From NCBI GenBank assembly GCA_963457665.1, contig OY735220.1:34419969-34483968 (forward strand): 64,000 nucleotides of DNA, read 5' to 3'. Source of the stretch: Thysanoteuthis rhombus. Taxonomy: Eukaryota > Mollusca > Cephalopoda > Oegopsida > Thysanoteuthidae. The stretch's first letter is position 1, and the number at the start of each line of letters is the position of its first letter. Under the pieces are notes generated by a model that did not search any database, was not told where the DNA came from, and saw only the letters and a program-made list of their open reading frames with translations. Position numbers and translations under genes: made by a program. This document shows, one piece after another, positions 46,895 through 58,379 of the stretch.

Positions 46895-47695
46895 AATAAT
46901 TTTTGGTGAGTGATGCTCCCCCCCCCAAAAAAAAACTATGATATTTCATAAAATTATCCAGAATCATCTAGATCTCATTTGGAATTATCTACATTTACAT
47001 CTAACATTTAGGAGCTTATTTTTTCAAACAGAGAGAGACGGGTATTTGGTGAATTTTAATAAGATTATTTATTTATTACATTTACATCCTCATTTGGATT
47101 TACATATAATTTATAAAGAAATTATTACATTATAAATTATTTACAAGGTTATTTATCAATAAGGTTTTAGTTTGTTTTGTTTTTTTTTTTCCACTCGAAT
47201 AAATTACTGAAATCCCATAGGTTTAATTATTCACTTAACGAATTTTCATTCAACAAGACGTGCTGTGGAGTGGATTGTCCTCGTTAGGAGAGGTACCGCT
47301 GCATTGGGTTGAAAGCTTTTGATAAAAATAAACCTTCAGTCTTTTCAAAGACGTAAAAATTCTGTTGATAGCAAGGTTGTAAATTCAGATTCTCCGTTTG
47401 GGTAGAAGACGGTTGGGCTGAAGCCAGATCCGTCAGATACATGTAAGAACTCCCTTTTATATTTCACGCTTTTCAACGCACTGAGTCTTATGCACTGTTA
47501 ATGCAGAACAAAAAAAAAAATTAAATGTATGTGCGAAAGTTTGGAATCAACAACTATTTTCATTTTTTTTTTCTTTTTAAACTTGTTCACCTGTGTAAGA
47601 AGCAAGATTTATTTTAGTGGCCAACTCCATCGGATCAAAATAAAATCGAGAAACGTATCTTGAGAAGAATCAGTGCCGACGCAAAATGAATTGGA
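46895..47695. other. No supported feature
   Basis: AT-rich; nothing recognised. Confidence 0.4.
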
Positions 47696-47701
47696 AAACT
47701 A

Positions 47702-48040
47702 AAACTTTGCTAGTGACTCAATAGAAACTGTCAGGCGACCAATGTCAGTAGGCAACACGTTGTGTTGGGGGTGATCAATAATTAAAAAAAGATCAAGGAG
47801 TGATCAGTGGTTAAGTTACTTCTCACACCTTCCGTTGGGCAGTGATCACTTGAAACATCCCTATTTTCAGGCATGAAAAGACCAATTTATCATGAACTCG
47901 TAACTGATTGAACTGAAAAACTATTGCATAAAACAAATTAACCATTTTTTTTTTTTTTTTTTCTTGCCATAAGGAGTAAATGCTTAAATTTTTCAGCCAG
48001 ACGAACTTAAAAACTGGAGAAAGCCATGTTGATAGTTTTG
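47702..48040 (-). repeat. rep-B copy 9, antisense
   Basis: ctagtgactcaatagaaact, gtcaggcgaccaatgtcagt, tccgttgggcagtgatcact and ccatgttgatagttttggtt in reverse order of the plus copies. The interior is partly deleted. Confidence 0.75.
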
Positions 48041-48044
48041 GTTG

Positions 48045-48795
48045 ATGGTTTCAAAGGAGCAATTTGAAAAATGTATATTTGAGAGTTTGGAATCAACATC
48101 AACCATATTCTCCTCTTTAAATAAAACCACGCTTGCCTGTGCAAAAAGGCAGGATTTATTTTAGCAGCTGACTTTATGAGATCAAAGTGAAATAAAGAAA
48201 CGATTAAGATGAGTCAGTGCTATCATAAAATGGATTGAAAAACTGAAACTTTGCACAAAATAAAGATTTTGTAGAAATTAAAAGATTTCCGCCAGTGAAG
48301 CCTTGTGTAAAGTCTTGACTGCTGAATGGAAATCAATCTTGAGCAAATGATTCAGGTTGCGATTTAATCCCAAGCAGCAGACTGAAACAAAGTCATCGAA
48401 AACTTCAGCGGGGGAGGGGGGTAGTCGAATTACATACCACCCGAAACCAATATCGATTCCTGGTCTATGACTACAATAACAGAAAACGGTTTCAACAGAT
48501 GGGATGCGAGATGGGGATTTTTTTTTCCCCCCCCATTGTTGGAAGTAAAGGAGAAGAGAAGCAGGCAAAATACAAAGGCGTAATTTGATGAACAAAGCTA
48601 AAGAAGGATTAAAATGCTGACAAGTTACAGGAAGAGGGAAAACGCAGCATACATGATTTGCTCTAAACTGTGCACGCAAACACATTTTAGAACCAGCGCA
48701 CAAAAGAAATTAATGTGTTCAGAAAAAGTTAGTTACCTGAAAAAATGTAGTAATTAAACTAAGTCTAATATTTTCAAGGATAAAGATAAATTATA
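48045..48795. other. No supported gene; longest open frame of the window
   Basis: A 141-codon minus-strand frame runs 48703-48278. It has Cys-rich and hydrophobic stretches but no recognisable domain. I do not call it coding. Confidence 0.3.
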
Positions 48796-48797
48796 AA

Positions 48798-48957
48798 TTG
48801 ATCAACTGTAGCCACCGGTTCCAAAGGGTTCTATCCCCTTTTTATACGTATATGACTTGTGTTTTTTTTACACTCTAATTTAGATGTTTTCCAGTGGAAA
48901 ACTGGAGAATACATTATATTCTGACCATTTTGACACTAGGGTTGGTCAATTATTGAC
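48798..48957 (+). mobile_element. TIR-A element, copy 4, internally deleted
   Basis: Left ttgatcaactgtagccacc, right cactagggttggtcaattat. Only the tagatgttttccagtggaaa landmark remains inside; the ttttgtctacaaacttg part is deleted. Confidence 0.7.
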
Positions 48958-48959
48958 TG

Positions 48960-49840
48960 TGATAGCAAGTTATAATTATATTCATTCAAAATAACCTCTT
49001 TGCTGTTCGCCAACTGTACTGTTTATAGTTTCGAGAAAGGTCACTGACATTCAAAGTGTTTTTCGGACAATTGAATTCCTTGTTGTTTGTGTTGTTAATA
49101 CAATTATTGGCCAATCCATTCTACGGCCTTCTGCAGGTGCACTATCCAAATTTGAGGGTGGTAAAAAGATTCAATTTCTCTCCAATGGTAGAAATGCTTA
49201 TAACAGGATTCAGGTATTTTCCTCACCTTAAAAACTTTTTGAATGTTAATTAGTTAGTCGCTCTTTCAAACATCACATTTGTATGCTACTAATTTCTTGT
49301 TCCAGAGAATTTGCACACATACTTTTGACAAGAATTTGCACACCAGATTTTTGCACAGACCAATAATTCATTTTTGCACGGACCAATAATGACAAATTAG
49401 ATATCTTCAAATAAATATTTTGAATCCTGACAAGTTACAGAGAGAGGAAAGACTTAATTTACTCATACAGTGGTATCAATCATAGTGAAGGACTCTCACA
49501 AAATCTTACTTTGCGATGGGTCCTAATTACCAAATTCTCTTAGCAGAATATTTTCAGTTTGCGAGAAAAGGAAAATAAAACTACAATATTTCATAGAATT
49601 ATCCAGAATCATCTCTATTTCATTTGTAATTATTTAGATAAAACTATACCGAGGTGAACTAGTAAGGATTCTTGTCTACTTCCCTGCTACTTATAGGATC
49701 ATCAAACTTATAGTTTACAAGAGCTAAAATTTATTATTATTTACATGAAATTACTCGTTATGCTATGGGCATTGGTATTGAATTGTAATAACCATTACCA
49801 ATACGCTAACATTCACAACAAGATTTAAACCCCAAAATAG
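48960..49840. other. Non-coding with a rep-J motif
   Basis: rep-J lies at 49100-49145. At 49308-49390 agaatttgcacacatactt-type phrases repeat three times (tttgcacacca, tttgcacaga, tttgcacgga). Nothing else is supported. Confidence 0.4.
49095..49150 (-). repeat. rep-J motif copy
   Basis: Minus strand: cacctgcagaaggccgtaga, atggattggccaataattgt, attaacaacacaaacaac, aligned with the 5.2 kb copy through core and right flank. Confidence 0.6.
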
Positions 49841-49841
49841 T

Positions 49842-49869
<28 letters not shown>
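49842..49869. repeat. (AT)n microsatellite
   Basis: Uninterrupted TA repeat of about 14 units. Confidence 0.95.
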
Positions 49870-49873
<4 letters not shown>

Positions 49874-50064
49874 GTTATTGGTGTAAATTAATCTTTCAAG
49901 TGCTGAAATATAAAAAACTACAAGATGAAGAGTCAAGTTGAGAGAGAGAGACACAGACAGACAGACAGCTATCTTTGGTTCAACAGGGCCAGAAGAAGAT
50001 ACCCATTCTAAATGACTCAAAGTGGCTAGATTAAATTTCTAGAACAAATTAAAGGTTTTTATTT

Positions 50065-50580
50065 ACCTCTGCCAACTCAGTAGGAGTGGAATATGTACTT
50101 GGTCAGGTTTATTGGTCTGTCCATAAAATATATCTAAGAGTACTGCATGGATTTCAATGAGATTTCAGTGAAGGATGAGCGATGGAACAAGGAAGATATG
50201 GTTGAATTTTGGGGTGGATCCAGGAATTATTTTCTAGATTGAGAGAGATTTTCAGTTTTACCCCTCATATATTTATGTATACCCTAATGCCTGTCCGTAC
50301 TCAAGAAGACCTCAATGAATTTCAATGAAATTTTGTGGAGTTTGGCTACAGAAGAGTGATTAAATTTTATGGTGGATCCAAACACAGTTACCTTCTCTGC
50401 ATCGTATCTATATGTCCCTCCCCCAACATGACATCACCATAAGTTCATGCCTGTCCAAATAATATCTCTTGAAGTTCTGTATTTGTTTCAATTAAATTTT
50501 GTGGAAGGCTACGGAAATGATTAAATGTTTTTTTTAGGCAGATCCCTGCACAATTACTTCCTCAGACAATGTGCCTAAGT
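50065..50580 (+). repeat. rep-D, three tandem units
   Basis: Three successive units, each with a gtctgtcc or cctgtcc start, a tcaatgaaattttgtgg-type core and an aattttggggtggatcca-type end: cores near 50155, 50320 and 50490; ends near 50207, 50367 and 50531. No coding. Confidence 0.75.
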
Positions 50581-50584
50581 GCTT

Positions 50585-51470
50585 CCTAGTTCTGAGTTTT
50601 TGGAGTGAATATATGTGTATACCTAGCATTTTTAGCTTACCAGTTATCTGGAAATGAATATTACCCAGCTTTAGCCATTTTCAACCAGTCATTGAAAAAT
50701 TAAGCCAATTTTAGCCGTTTCAAGCCAAAGAATGGCTATGATCTTCTGGACCCAGCAAACTAAAGATAGCTAGAAAAAAGATATCCTAACACTTAGATCG
50801 TATCTACTTGTATTGGTATTAAACAAGAGACAAGTTTAATAGGAGATAGATGAGAGGAAACAGGACACCAAATGTGTGATTATTTTATCACAATTGACAA
50901 TTTTGTTCAAAACAAGAATTAGTCTAACCTCTTGTCAGAGAGGGATGATGTTCTTTCAGCTTTGGTTAGAATTGACAGGAGGAGATGGAATCTGAAACCT
51001 TGTAGTTCTCAAGTTAATGGTTTATAATTGAACAAGGCCTCTCAGGCTATTGTAGCTTATCAAGGATTGAGACAGGCCAGAGATACATCTACACAGGCCA
51101 TTACAAATTTTTCCCCATCCTTCAAGTTCCTGGGACTTTAGAATGGGTGGATTACGGGGGGGGGGGGGGACAAAGAAAAAAAAAAGAGAAAGTTGTAAAA
51201 CTTGAAAAAATCTATCATACTATTTTACAAGACCAAATTCTAATGAACCGATTCCAATAACCCGATTCATGAAAACTTTCAATTAAAATGAATGTACATT
51301 TCCGGTTTGGGGAAATGTAAGGTGGTCCATGCAACTTTCTGGGCTGGTCATCTTTTCAAGATAATCTGAATGAATTCTGACATATGTTTTACAATAGTCG
51401 ATTTTCAGTTCAACCACTCACTTTCTAAACTTCTGACTATCCAGCGCCTAAAACGGGTCCCAGTGGCACC
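50585..51470. other. Non-coding; fragments and a possible tRNA-like piece
   Basis: ttagccattttcaaccagtc near 50678 resembles the interior of the 16.7 kb element. On the minus strand at about 50985-51065, tagcctgagaggccttgttc and aaggtttcagattcc may be a degenerate tRNA-like head. A run of 14 G lies at 51156-51169. Confidence 0.35.
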
Positions 51471-51474
51471 AAGA

Positions 51475-51640
51475 AGGTTGTACATGCGTGCAATATCAAC
51501 ATATGGTTTCCCTTATTTTCAGGGGTTCAAGAAATTGTGTAGTTAGATTTTAAAGATATGTAGTATATTTTTAGATCATACTTCGGATTATTTCATGGGG
51601 AATTTGAATTTTCGACTCAATTTTGTATCAAACGAATTAA
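51475..51640 (+). repeat. rep-O copy 2
   Basis: cgtgcaatatcaacatatgg, tttcccttattttcaggggt, caagaaattgtgtagttaga and the attatttcatggggaattt end match 18005-18150. Confidence 0.55.
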
Positions 51641-51774
51641 AACTAAATGTACAAATATAGAGTTACTTTCCTTTAAAATCGAAGTTTAGCTTTCTATTTA
51701 ACTGTTCATTATAACATTTTACGGTAAAAAAATTAAAATACCTCTATCAAAAAATTCCTGTCTCCGTTCCAAAA

Positions 51775-51870
51775 CTGAATTACTTCATTAATCCACCTTC
51801 CCACAATTTAAATTAAATTTATTCAGAACTTTTAGAGACATGGTGTGGACAGATAGACAGCAGAGGTAAA
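51775..51870 (-). repeat. rep-D unit, antisense
   Basis: aatccaccttcccacaattt, aaattaaatttattcagaac and gtgtggacagatagacagca are the complement of the family, ending in cagaggtaaat. Confidence 0.55.
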
Positions 51871-51874
51871 TGAA

Positions 51875-52280
51875 GAGGTATTGTCAATGGTCAGGTATTA
51901 ATGCAAGCATTACTGACAGAATAACACTATTATATACACAATTCTGAATGTATGGCATTCATGGAACATCTTTGCCTTTGATTAAGAAATGGTTAATGAT
52001 TTTTAACTTGAATAAGGAAATTCACAACCAAAATTTCAGTGTTTTTCCAATCACAGAAGAGTTGGGCAAAAAAATATTTGATTAGTTTCTCTAAAGACTG
52101 AGGCAAAGGCAAAAAAAAAAAAAAAAGAAGGGGGGGGGGCAAAGTATCCATCTGATATGAAACTGCTCAAATAGGATTATAATTGGCCGAAGTCCTGGCT
52201 TCCTCTGCATTCGTCAGCTTGGTGATCCTTGTAAGTTTAAAGTTTGGTTGAGACTACAACTTTATTCTTACAAGTTTTTA
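51875..52280. other. No supported feature
   Basis: AT-rich with adjacent poly-A and poly-G tracts at about 52110-52139. Confidence 0.4.
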
Positions 52281-52284
52281 TAAA

Positions 52285-52470
52285 CATATCCTTGGCAGTC
52301 CCCAGAAGGGATACCTTCACCCTAATCGCAAAACTTACAGCGTATTCAATTAGCTGCTGAGTGCACGGGGAAATTTGTCTTTACAAAAAGGCTTCCACAG
52401 TTTTCACTTGTATTAGAAACCTTCAACTTGCGAGGCAGACATGCTTATCATTATGATATATAAGTGGACT
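52285..52470 (-). mobile_element. tRNA-derived SINE, family S copy 2
   Basis: Minus strand: atgataagcatgtctgcctc, gcaagttgaaggtttct (degenerate box B), then body ccccgtgcactcagcagcta and ggtgaaggtatccc, in the same order as at 24.7-24.9 kb. Confidence 0.7.
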
Positions 52471-52827
52471 TTGAGGCAAACGGTTGAACACTAAATAAAT
52501 TAGCCTCAAATTACTTTTTAGTCTTCCTTCAAAAGATTAAACAAGTAAAGTATACCCTAAACCTTAGCATTTTTAGTCCAATGCTTTACGATTTAATTAT
52601 CCAACATCTGTACACAATTTCTGCAGTTATTTACTTTTGATATTCTTTTCAGATATTCAAACCTCATCAACTTGTAAGATGCCAAGAAATGGAATTATTT
52701 TTAGAACATTGGAAGCTACAAGTTATATTGTATTAGTATTCATGAATGAAATTTGAAAAAAAAACAAGCTGAAAAAACGCCTACGGTGGGGATTATCAGC
52801 TAGATGCCCATTTTAAACAGTTAAACC

Positions 52828-53134
52828 AGGCATGGGCAAACTTCAGGATCTAGTGGGCCACACGAAACATTTTTCATTTTTATGCAGGACACACGTTCTC
52901 TCCAAAAATGTTGATCATATTACGAAAAGTGAACTTAATTTCTATTTTAGACAAACATGAATTACAATTACTATGCTATTGATTTGCAAAGCCAGAATGA
53001 GTAATTTTACAATATAAATCATAAAATTGACTGAGGAAAATTATTCAAGATTTTAAATAAATGCCCTGATAGGCTGTAGGCCCACAAAAAAAAAAAAAAA
53101 AATGTTACTGCTGGCCTAGGGTTGCCCAATGTTG
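52828..53134. mobile_element. hAT-type MITE with 8-bp target duplication
   Basis: The sequence gttaaacc occurs at 52820-52827 and again at 53135-53142. Between them the left end aggcatgggcaaacttc and the complement of the right end caacattgggcaaccctagg are similar, as in hAT termini. 307 bp with a 17-A tract and no transposase. The register of the left end may be off by one base. Confidence 0.7.
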
Positions 53135-53144
53135 GTTAAACCAA

Positions 53145-53860
53145 AAGAAAGGTTCCGTTTAGTAAACCTGATGGGCATGAAATTAGGTTTTAGTTTAGCA
53201 TTATACTTAGACTGTAAAGTAAAATCAAGAAAACTTGAACAGTCTGAAGTTTTCAAAAATAAGATGCTAAAAACATGCTTCAGGGTCCCATTAGGAACCA
53301 CAGGAATTTAGTGGCCCATGCTTAATGGCCACTAAATTTGAACACTATAATGACAAACAGACATTTTGCGAATTAACTATTTAAAAAGGTTTGGTAAGAA
53401 CTAGTTCACTGTATCTTAAGTTTAATACAAAGTAGGCATGATTCCAAGAGGCTGTTCTTATTCAGGATTTTAGAAGTATAAGGCTCCACACACACACACA
53501 CAATTGTGTTGTGTTGTAAATACCTAATGCTCAATGAATACAGTAAATTTGTTTTCTGGAACCAAAAGTTAAAGGAATTTTATTTGTGTCACAATTTCTG
53601 TTTTCCTGCCAAATACATCCAAGTACTTGTGTTGCCTAAGGCACTTGAGATACAATGTGAGTTCCAGAAAAAGCAATATTGTTATTTCTGTCTTAATTAT
53701 TTTAGTCTTAATGGAATTGTACTGCCCCCTCATCATGGTCAAAATGCTAGTAGACATTTCATGATTATTACAGACCAGGAAAGAAAGACAATGACAGAAG
53801 GCACTAAGAGTGCTTAGCCATTGCAGACCTCACAATAGCTTTCTTCCTTTGTCACAATAG
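53145..53860. other. No supported gene
   Basis: The 103-codon frame at 53506-53817 and overlapping frames at 53116-53311 have no recognised domain. Confidence 0.35.
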
Positions 53861-53864
53861 ATTG

Positions 53865-54340
53865 TTCCTTCTACCAATGAAGTTGGTGAGGTATACGTAT
53901 TACCTTATGTCTTTCCGTCGGTCTGTCCGTAATCCAGTGTTGCCAGTCTAAATATTTTTTTTTTTCTAATTATTTTTTAGAATTCGGAAGTCCAGTGTTG
54001 ATAATGTAAATATTTTGTTTGTAATTTTTTTAAAACTTGGGAGCGACTCGATAATTTGAAAAATTGAAAAAAAAAAAAAAAAAAAAAGTCCAGATTGACT
54101 AAACTGCCGTACAATATCTCTGAAAGTTTTCTATGAAATTTTGTGGAAGGGTGGGCAATGGACTTTAGAAGAAGAGATCAAATTTTTGAGTTGATCCATG
54201 TAGCTATCTGTCTACAGCACACAATAACTCAGATTCAGTCTCTCCACACAATATAAAAAAATTCTCAATGAATTTCAACGGAATGGTAGGTAATGAACTA
54301 CTGAAGTGATTAAATTTTCCAATGGATCTATGCTTAATTA
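53865..54340 (+). repeat. rep-D, tandem units
   Basis: tctaccaatgaagttggtga, gtcggtctgtccgtaatcca, then after an inserted AT-rich segment the cores tttctatgaaattttgtgga (about 54127) and gaatttcaacggaatgg (about 54270). The ends are near ttgagttgatcca and ccaatggatcta. Confidence 0.65.
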
Positions 54341-54627
54341 CTTCCCTTATGCCATAGAGACATTGGCATTGGCTGTGGTATGCGCTCTCTAGTTAACAGA
54401 TAGATTCATAAAAGATTTACTAAAGCTTATTGATTGTAAAAAAATAGTTTCTTTGTTCACTGTAATAACAGCAGTGAAATTAATATTTTTCATGCAGGCT
54501 TTCAGAAGAGAATTTTGAAGACTTACAGACGCAATTTTTCAAAACACATTAAACTTAATGCTATTCATTGCAAGAGTAGATGCTGACCCCAGGTCGTAAG
54601 CCACACACAGTAAGTTCAAGATCAGAG

Positions 54628-54960
54628 GTTAGTGGTTCTCAAACAGTGAGCAGCGACAGGGTGCCACAATCACTTTCCAAAGTATGAATTTCTCTGAATA
54701 CACTAACAGGTATTTCGAGCCTTGAACATGTCCAGTATGGGTCTGCCAAAGATTTAGTGGTTTTATCACTAGATTCTGTGAGATCTCAAGCTTCTTAGTG
54801 ACAGATGAAAACAAGGGGTGATGTGTATGTATATCAGAATGCTGATATAAAAGTTACTCAGTCTTCGGCTACTAAAATATTTTTTTTGGTCGAATTCTTT
54901 TCATTTTTACAGAACATTGACTTACACCACACTCTTTCATTAGAACTTCAAAGTTTGCTG
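54628..54960 (+). mobile_element. hAT-type MITE, family I copy 2
   Basis: Starts ttagtggttctcaaacagtg; tttcgagccttgaacatgtc, gtgagatctcaagctt and gtgacagatgaaaac match 24158-24515. The right end is degraded (cttcaaagtttgctgtgag). Confidence 0.6.
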
Positions 54961-55009
54961 TGAGCTAGGAGCTGGATGGCGATCAAATGGTATAACATGT
55001 ATCAAACTA

Positions 55010-55425
55010 TCAACCAAGAATGTCAACGCAGGTTTCTTCAATTTTCAAATTGGTCTGGCTGGCTATGTATGTATGTATATATCTATCACCTGTACAAAGT
55101 GCACTGATGGAGCTAGAGGGCAGAAAATTTAAAAATATTCACTCATTATGTCCAGAAAAAAAAAATCCTCCTCATAATAGGTATTTAGTAGGGAGAGTTT
55201 AATTTGCAATAAAAGTTCACACTAAATTGATCCCTTAGTTTGTGTCCGGCAGCATTTACTTGTTTTTAAGAAATTTTAACTTTAGTGATCACTGCCCAAC
55301 AAAAGGCGAGTGAAGTAACTTATTCGTAGACCACGTTTTTCCAATTTTTTAATTGATCATCATAGGCATGTTGAAAGACGGTCACATGATAGTTTCTATT
55401 GAGTGGCCAACCAGACCTATTTATG
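55010..55425 (+). repeat. rep-B copy 10
   Basis: Near-complete plus copy from aatgtcaacgcaggtttctt to gagtggccaaccagacctat, with ttggtctggctggctatgta near the left end and ccaacaaaaggcgagtgaag inside. Confidence 0.8.
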
Positions 55426-55429
55426 TTTC

Positions 55430-55915
55430 AAAGGAGTAAAGATTTGGTGTGCCAAAAAAGTCAAATATATTTCTTAGTGTGTTGACATACAATAGTGCTT
55501 GTCTTTGTCGAGTTGAAGGAATTTCACTTTCCTCACCCATTCACCGGAAGACCCTTTTCATCAAAATGAAGGATTCCCCTGATTATTAACCTCATTTTCA
55601 TCAGGAGATTGTTATTTGGGAGAAATTTCACAAGTGTATCATGAGGCTTTTTAATTAAGTCAAGCAGTAACAAGTCATCTTGATCAAACTACTCTCCAGA
55701 ATTTGGAAGAGAGCCCTCTACGTACAAAAGAAATATTTTTTCCGTTCATCATGACCAAGAATCTCTGGAGCCCCCCCAATACTATATTCAATGCATAGAT
55801 TAATATTTGTAAAAATGCTTTTGATTCCCCCCACCCCCAAACAAGCTTGCTTAAAAATATTTCAATCAAAACAAAGCTTTCCCATTCAAAAAGCATGAGA
55901 ATTGAACATCTTACA
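55430..55915. other. No supported feature
   Basis: AT-rich; nothing recognised. Confidence 0.4.
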
Positions 55916-55919
55916 AGAA

Positions 55920-56065
55920 TGCATGTGTCACCCTGTTATAAAGTGGGTGTTGGGGTCTAAGAGAGCCAACCGCATTACAACTGAGCCATTTTGGAGCTAG
56001 ATTAATATTTTTGGGACCACCATGCACATGTATTATAACAAACCTCACTATAAAAATGGGTGAAG
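55920..56065 (-). repeat. rep-E copy 2, antisense
   Basis: Minus strand: aggtttgttataatacatgt, gcatggtggtcccaaaaata, ttaatctagctccaaaatgg, ctcagttgtaatgcggttgg, ctctcttagaccccaacacc, in the same order as 58.4 kb. Confidence 0.65.
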
Positions 56066-56280
56066 ATATGAAGAGAAAATTTGAAGACCAATCAGAAGAT
56101 AAATTAAGGCACAAAATACTCAGGCCAGCATGTATCTAGGAAGGTGTTACAAGACTGATCAGCACAATTAAATAGGTTTGGGGGAAGATAGAATATATAC
56201 AGAAACCATAACAAGAGAGAAACACATATGAGAAACACATATATTCAGTTAAAGTGTTAAGTAGAACACCTTTATTTCTA

Positions 56281-56419
56281 TTATTATTCGGACTCTCCTC
56301 ATCTTGGTTGTTTTTCATACGTTTCGACCATTGTACTCTACGGCCTTCATCAGGTATCATCTGGTACAACAGCTGAAACGTACGAAAAACCACCAAGATG
56401 AGGAGAGTCCGAATAATAA
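56281..56419. repeat. Hairpin with 45-bp arms
   Basis: Left arm 56281-56325 and right arm 56375-56419 are reverse complements over 45 bp with two mismatches, separated by a 49-nt loop. Each arm contains ggactctcctcatcttgg (or complement). The loop side holds a rep-J core (minus strand: cctgatgaaggccgtagagt, acaatggtcgaaacg). Confidence 0.95.
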
Positions 56420-56594
56420 AAGAAATAATAATAATACCTCATCTCAAAAATTCAGAGATATAAAAACACCTTTGTTGAATGAAACCTGATAAAAGTAATC
56501 GATGACAATATCGAAGATATTTTATTGTTCTTGAGGAAAATAGTTTACCTTGCTGCATACCTTTTTCAAGCTTGACATATTTTTTTAAGCATTC

Positions 56595-56623
<29 letters not shown>
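56595..56623 (+). repeat. Poly-A tract
   Basis: A run of 29 A just outside TIR-A copy 5. Confidence 0.9.
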
Positions 56624-56625
<2 letters not shown>

Positions 56626-56632
56626 AAAAAAA

Positions 56633-56995
56633 CTGTCAATAAATGAACAACTGTAGCATCAAATTTTCAAGTCATGAAAAAATTCAATCGGAGAGTATAT
56701 GTGGTTAGAATATATTCTATTTACAACATAACTATTGTTTTCCACTGGAAAACATCTATAATCTGAAGGATCTAGATGTTTGAAAAAAAAAAAAAATTGT
56801 TAAAATAAGGCCCCTAAAAAAGGGCAAAAAAAGCTTTGTCCCAAGAGAAAGTAAAAAATATTTTTAGAAGAGGTGTAGTGGAGTACAGGCGGAAAATTTC
56901 AAGTCTATAAACAAAATGGTATGGCCAGAAGCACTGGAACACACAACCAAAAACCACAAAACACTTCGCCATCTTTGATGGCTATGGTTGTTCAA
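56633..56995 (-). mobile_element. TIR-A element, copy 5
   Basis: Antisense and the most complete copy. Left aatgaacaactgtagcatca, right tttgatggctatggttgttc. Landmarks ttttccactggaaaacatct, gtggagtacaggcgg and caagtctataaacaaaatgg are present. Confidence 0.8.
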
Positions 56996-57029
56996 TACCA
57001 CCACAACTCATTTTTATAATGGGGTTTTG

Positions 57030-57560
57030 AATATTGTTTACAAAGATTTGGCATATTTTTATTATGCTTATTTATACGACTGTGCAATTCCTAATTTTGT
57101 TCTGTAAAACATTGAGCAATAAATTTATAATAAATTAACAAGTATTCGTGTATGTTACAGTATAATATATACTTATAATGGCTTCCTTATTGCAGTCTCA
57201 TTATATAAATCCACATATGTAATACTTAGCTGTGTGCAGAATTCTTCGGTCACCACAAGCAATGCAACAATTATAATAAAATGAAATTTCATCCATTCAA
57301 CTAACATTAAAATGGATTTTAATTCATGTTCCAATGACGTAATAAAGATACTAAATTTAAAGAATAATTAACAAAAATAAAAAGTTATTAAAAAAAAAAA
57401 TCTGTGGTCAACAGGATTCTATTCTCCAAGTACATTACAATGCAAAACTATTATTTATGTCTTTAAAATGCAATGTAAATGAATATGTATTTCACACATG
57501 CTACCGTTTTTGATGGAATGAGCGAATTAGCGAATGTAATATTTTACTTAGGAGAAAATC
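57030..57560 (+). repeat. rep-G internal fragment
   Basis: tccacatatgtaatacttag, tgtgtgcagaattcttcg, aatctgtggtcaacaggatt and tatttcacacatgctacc match the interior of 58.8-59.2 kb. Confidence 0.55.
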
Positions 57561-57609
57561 GTTCACAGAATACAAATGAGAAAGAAGAAAATTCTGAACA
57601 TTATTTTCC

Positions 57610-57826
57610 GTTAAGGGATTTTGTCCCACACTCATTGTATATATTATGTTGCGGAACATGGCATGCAAGCCCTTGGTTTAAAGGGTGGGGTCGGCAATGT
57701 GCAAGCCGCACCTCCGCTTAAGATTCCATTGCACAGGCCTTTGGGTGATTCATATACAGGCTCCGACTCAAGATGTGCAAAAACCCTACCGGATCTCTCT
57801 ATGCAGAGCCAAGCCATCATATACAT
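57610..57826 (+). other. GC-richer unassigned block
   Basis: About 210 bp of higher GC (ggcaatgtgcaagccgcacc, caggcctttgggtgattcat) ending at a (CA)n/(TA)n/(CA)n microsatellite. A SINE head or a short exon is possible; no tRNA boxes or splice-bounded domain were recognised. Confidence 0.3.

Positions 57827-57882
<56 letters not shown>
57827..57882. repeat. Compound (CA)n(TA)n(CA)n microsatellite
   Basis: CA at 57827-57842, TA at 57843-57870, AC at 57871-57882. Confidence 0.95.
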
Positions 57883-57883
<1 letters not shown>

Positions 57884-58379
57884 GACAGAGTCAAGAAGCA
57901 TTAATTTGTACAAATCCTTAGTAAATGAAAAAAGTGGTGTGGCTAGAGATAGCTTAAGATTTGGAGGCTTGGTTCCTTGAGGGGAACCCTCCAGCATTTA
58001 GTGAGATTCCACGAGAAAAAAAGAAATTGCAATAAATAGACATGAACCATCACTTAATTGGTGAAAAAACAACCCTAAAGGCAGAATTCTGATTCATCCA
58101 ATTTGTGTATTTACAGATATATCCTTGTTACTGTATGTCAGTAGAAATGCAGGAGGTGTGCTATAATTTATGAAGCTTGAGGAGGGTTCCATTATGGGCC
58201 TGTGGGGCGTTTTCAAATAACACCCCCTCCCCCGCAACTATGCCTCTGTAGATGAAGCTCATTAACTATGATTCATAAGGAAAAAGGAGAAATCCTACAT
58301 TAAAGTACGCATCTCAAGTTACAATAGGCAACTATGATGTATTTAACTAATACAATTTCATGAAATACAGGACTTCACC

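Noticed and set aside
46180..46899. Possible two-part gene with a shared SYLWMxRVCD peptide
   Set aside because: The two peptides are the two arms of an inverted repeat read on opposite strands, not exons.
48278..48703. 141-codon open frame on the minus strand, the longest in the window
   Set aside because: No recognisable domain or motif and no related copy. A frame of this length is not surprising in 64 kb of six-frame sequence. Transcript data or a protein search would decide.
56325..56360. Possible hammerhead ribozyme in the rep-J core
   Set aside because: CTGATGA is followed by an extra A before stem II, and several other copies lack GAAA, so the standard core is not met. Kept only as a finding on the motif.
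57479..57997. 80-119-codon frames around the CA/TA microsatellite
   Set aside because: They depend on Tyr-Ile and Thr-His runs from the microsatellite; the GC-richer part has no known domain.
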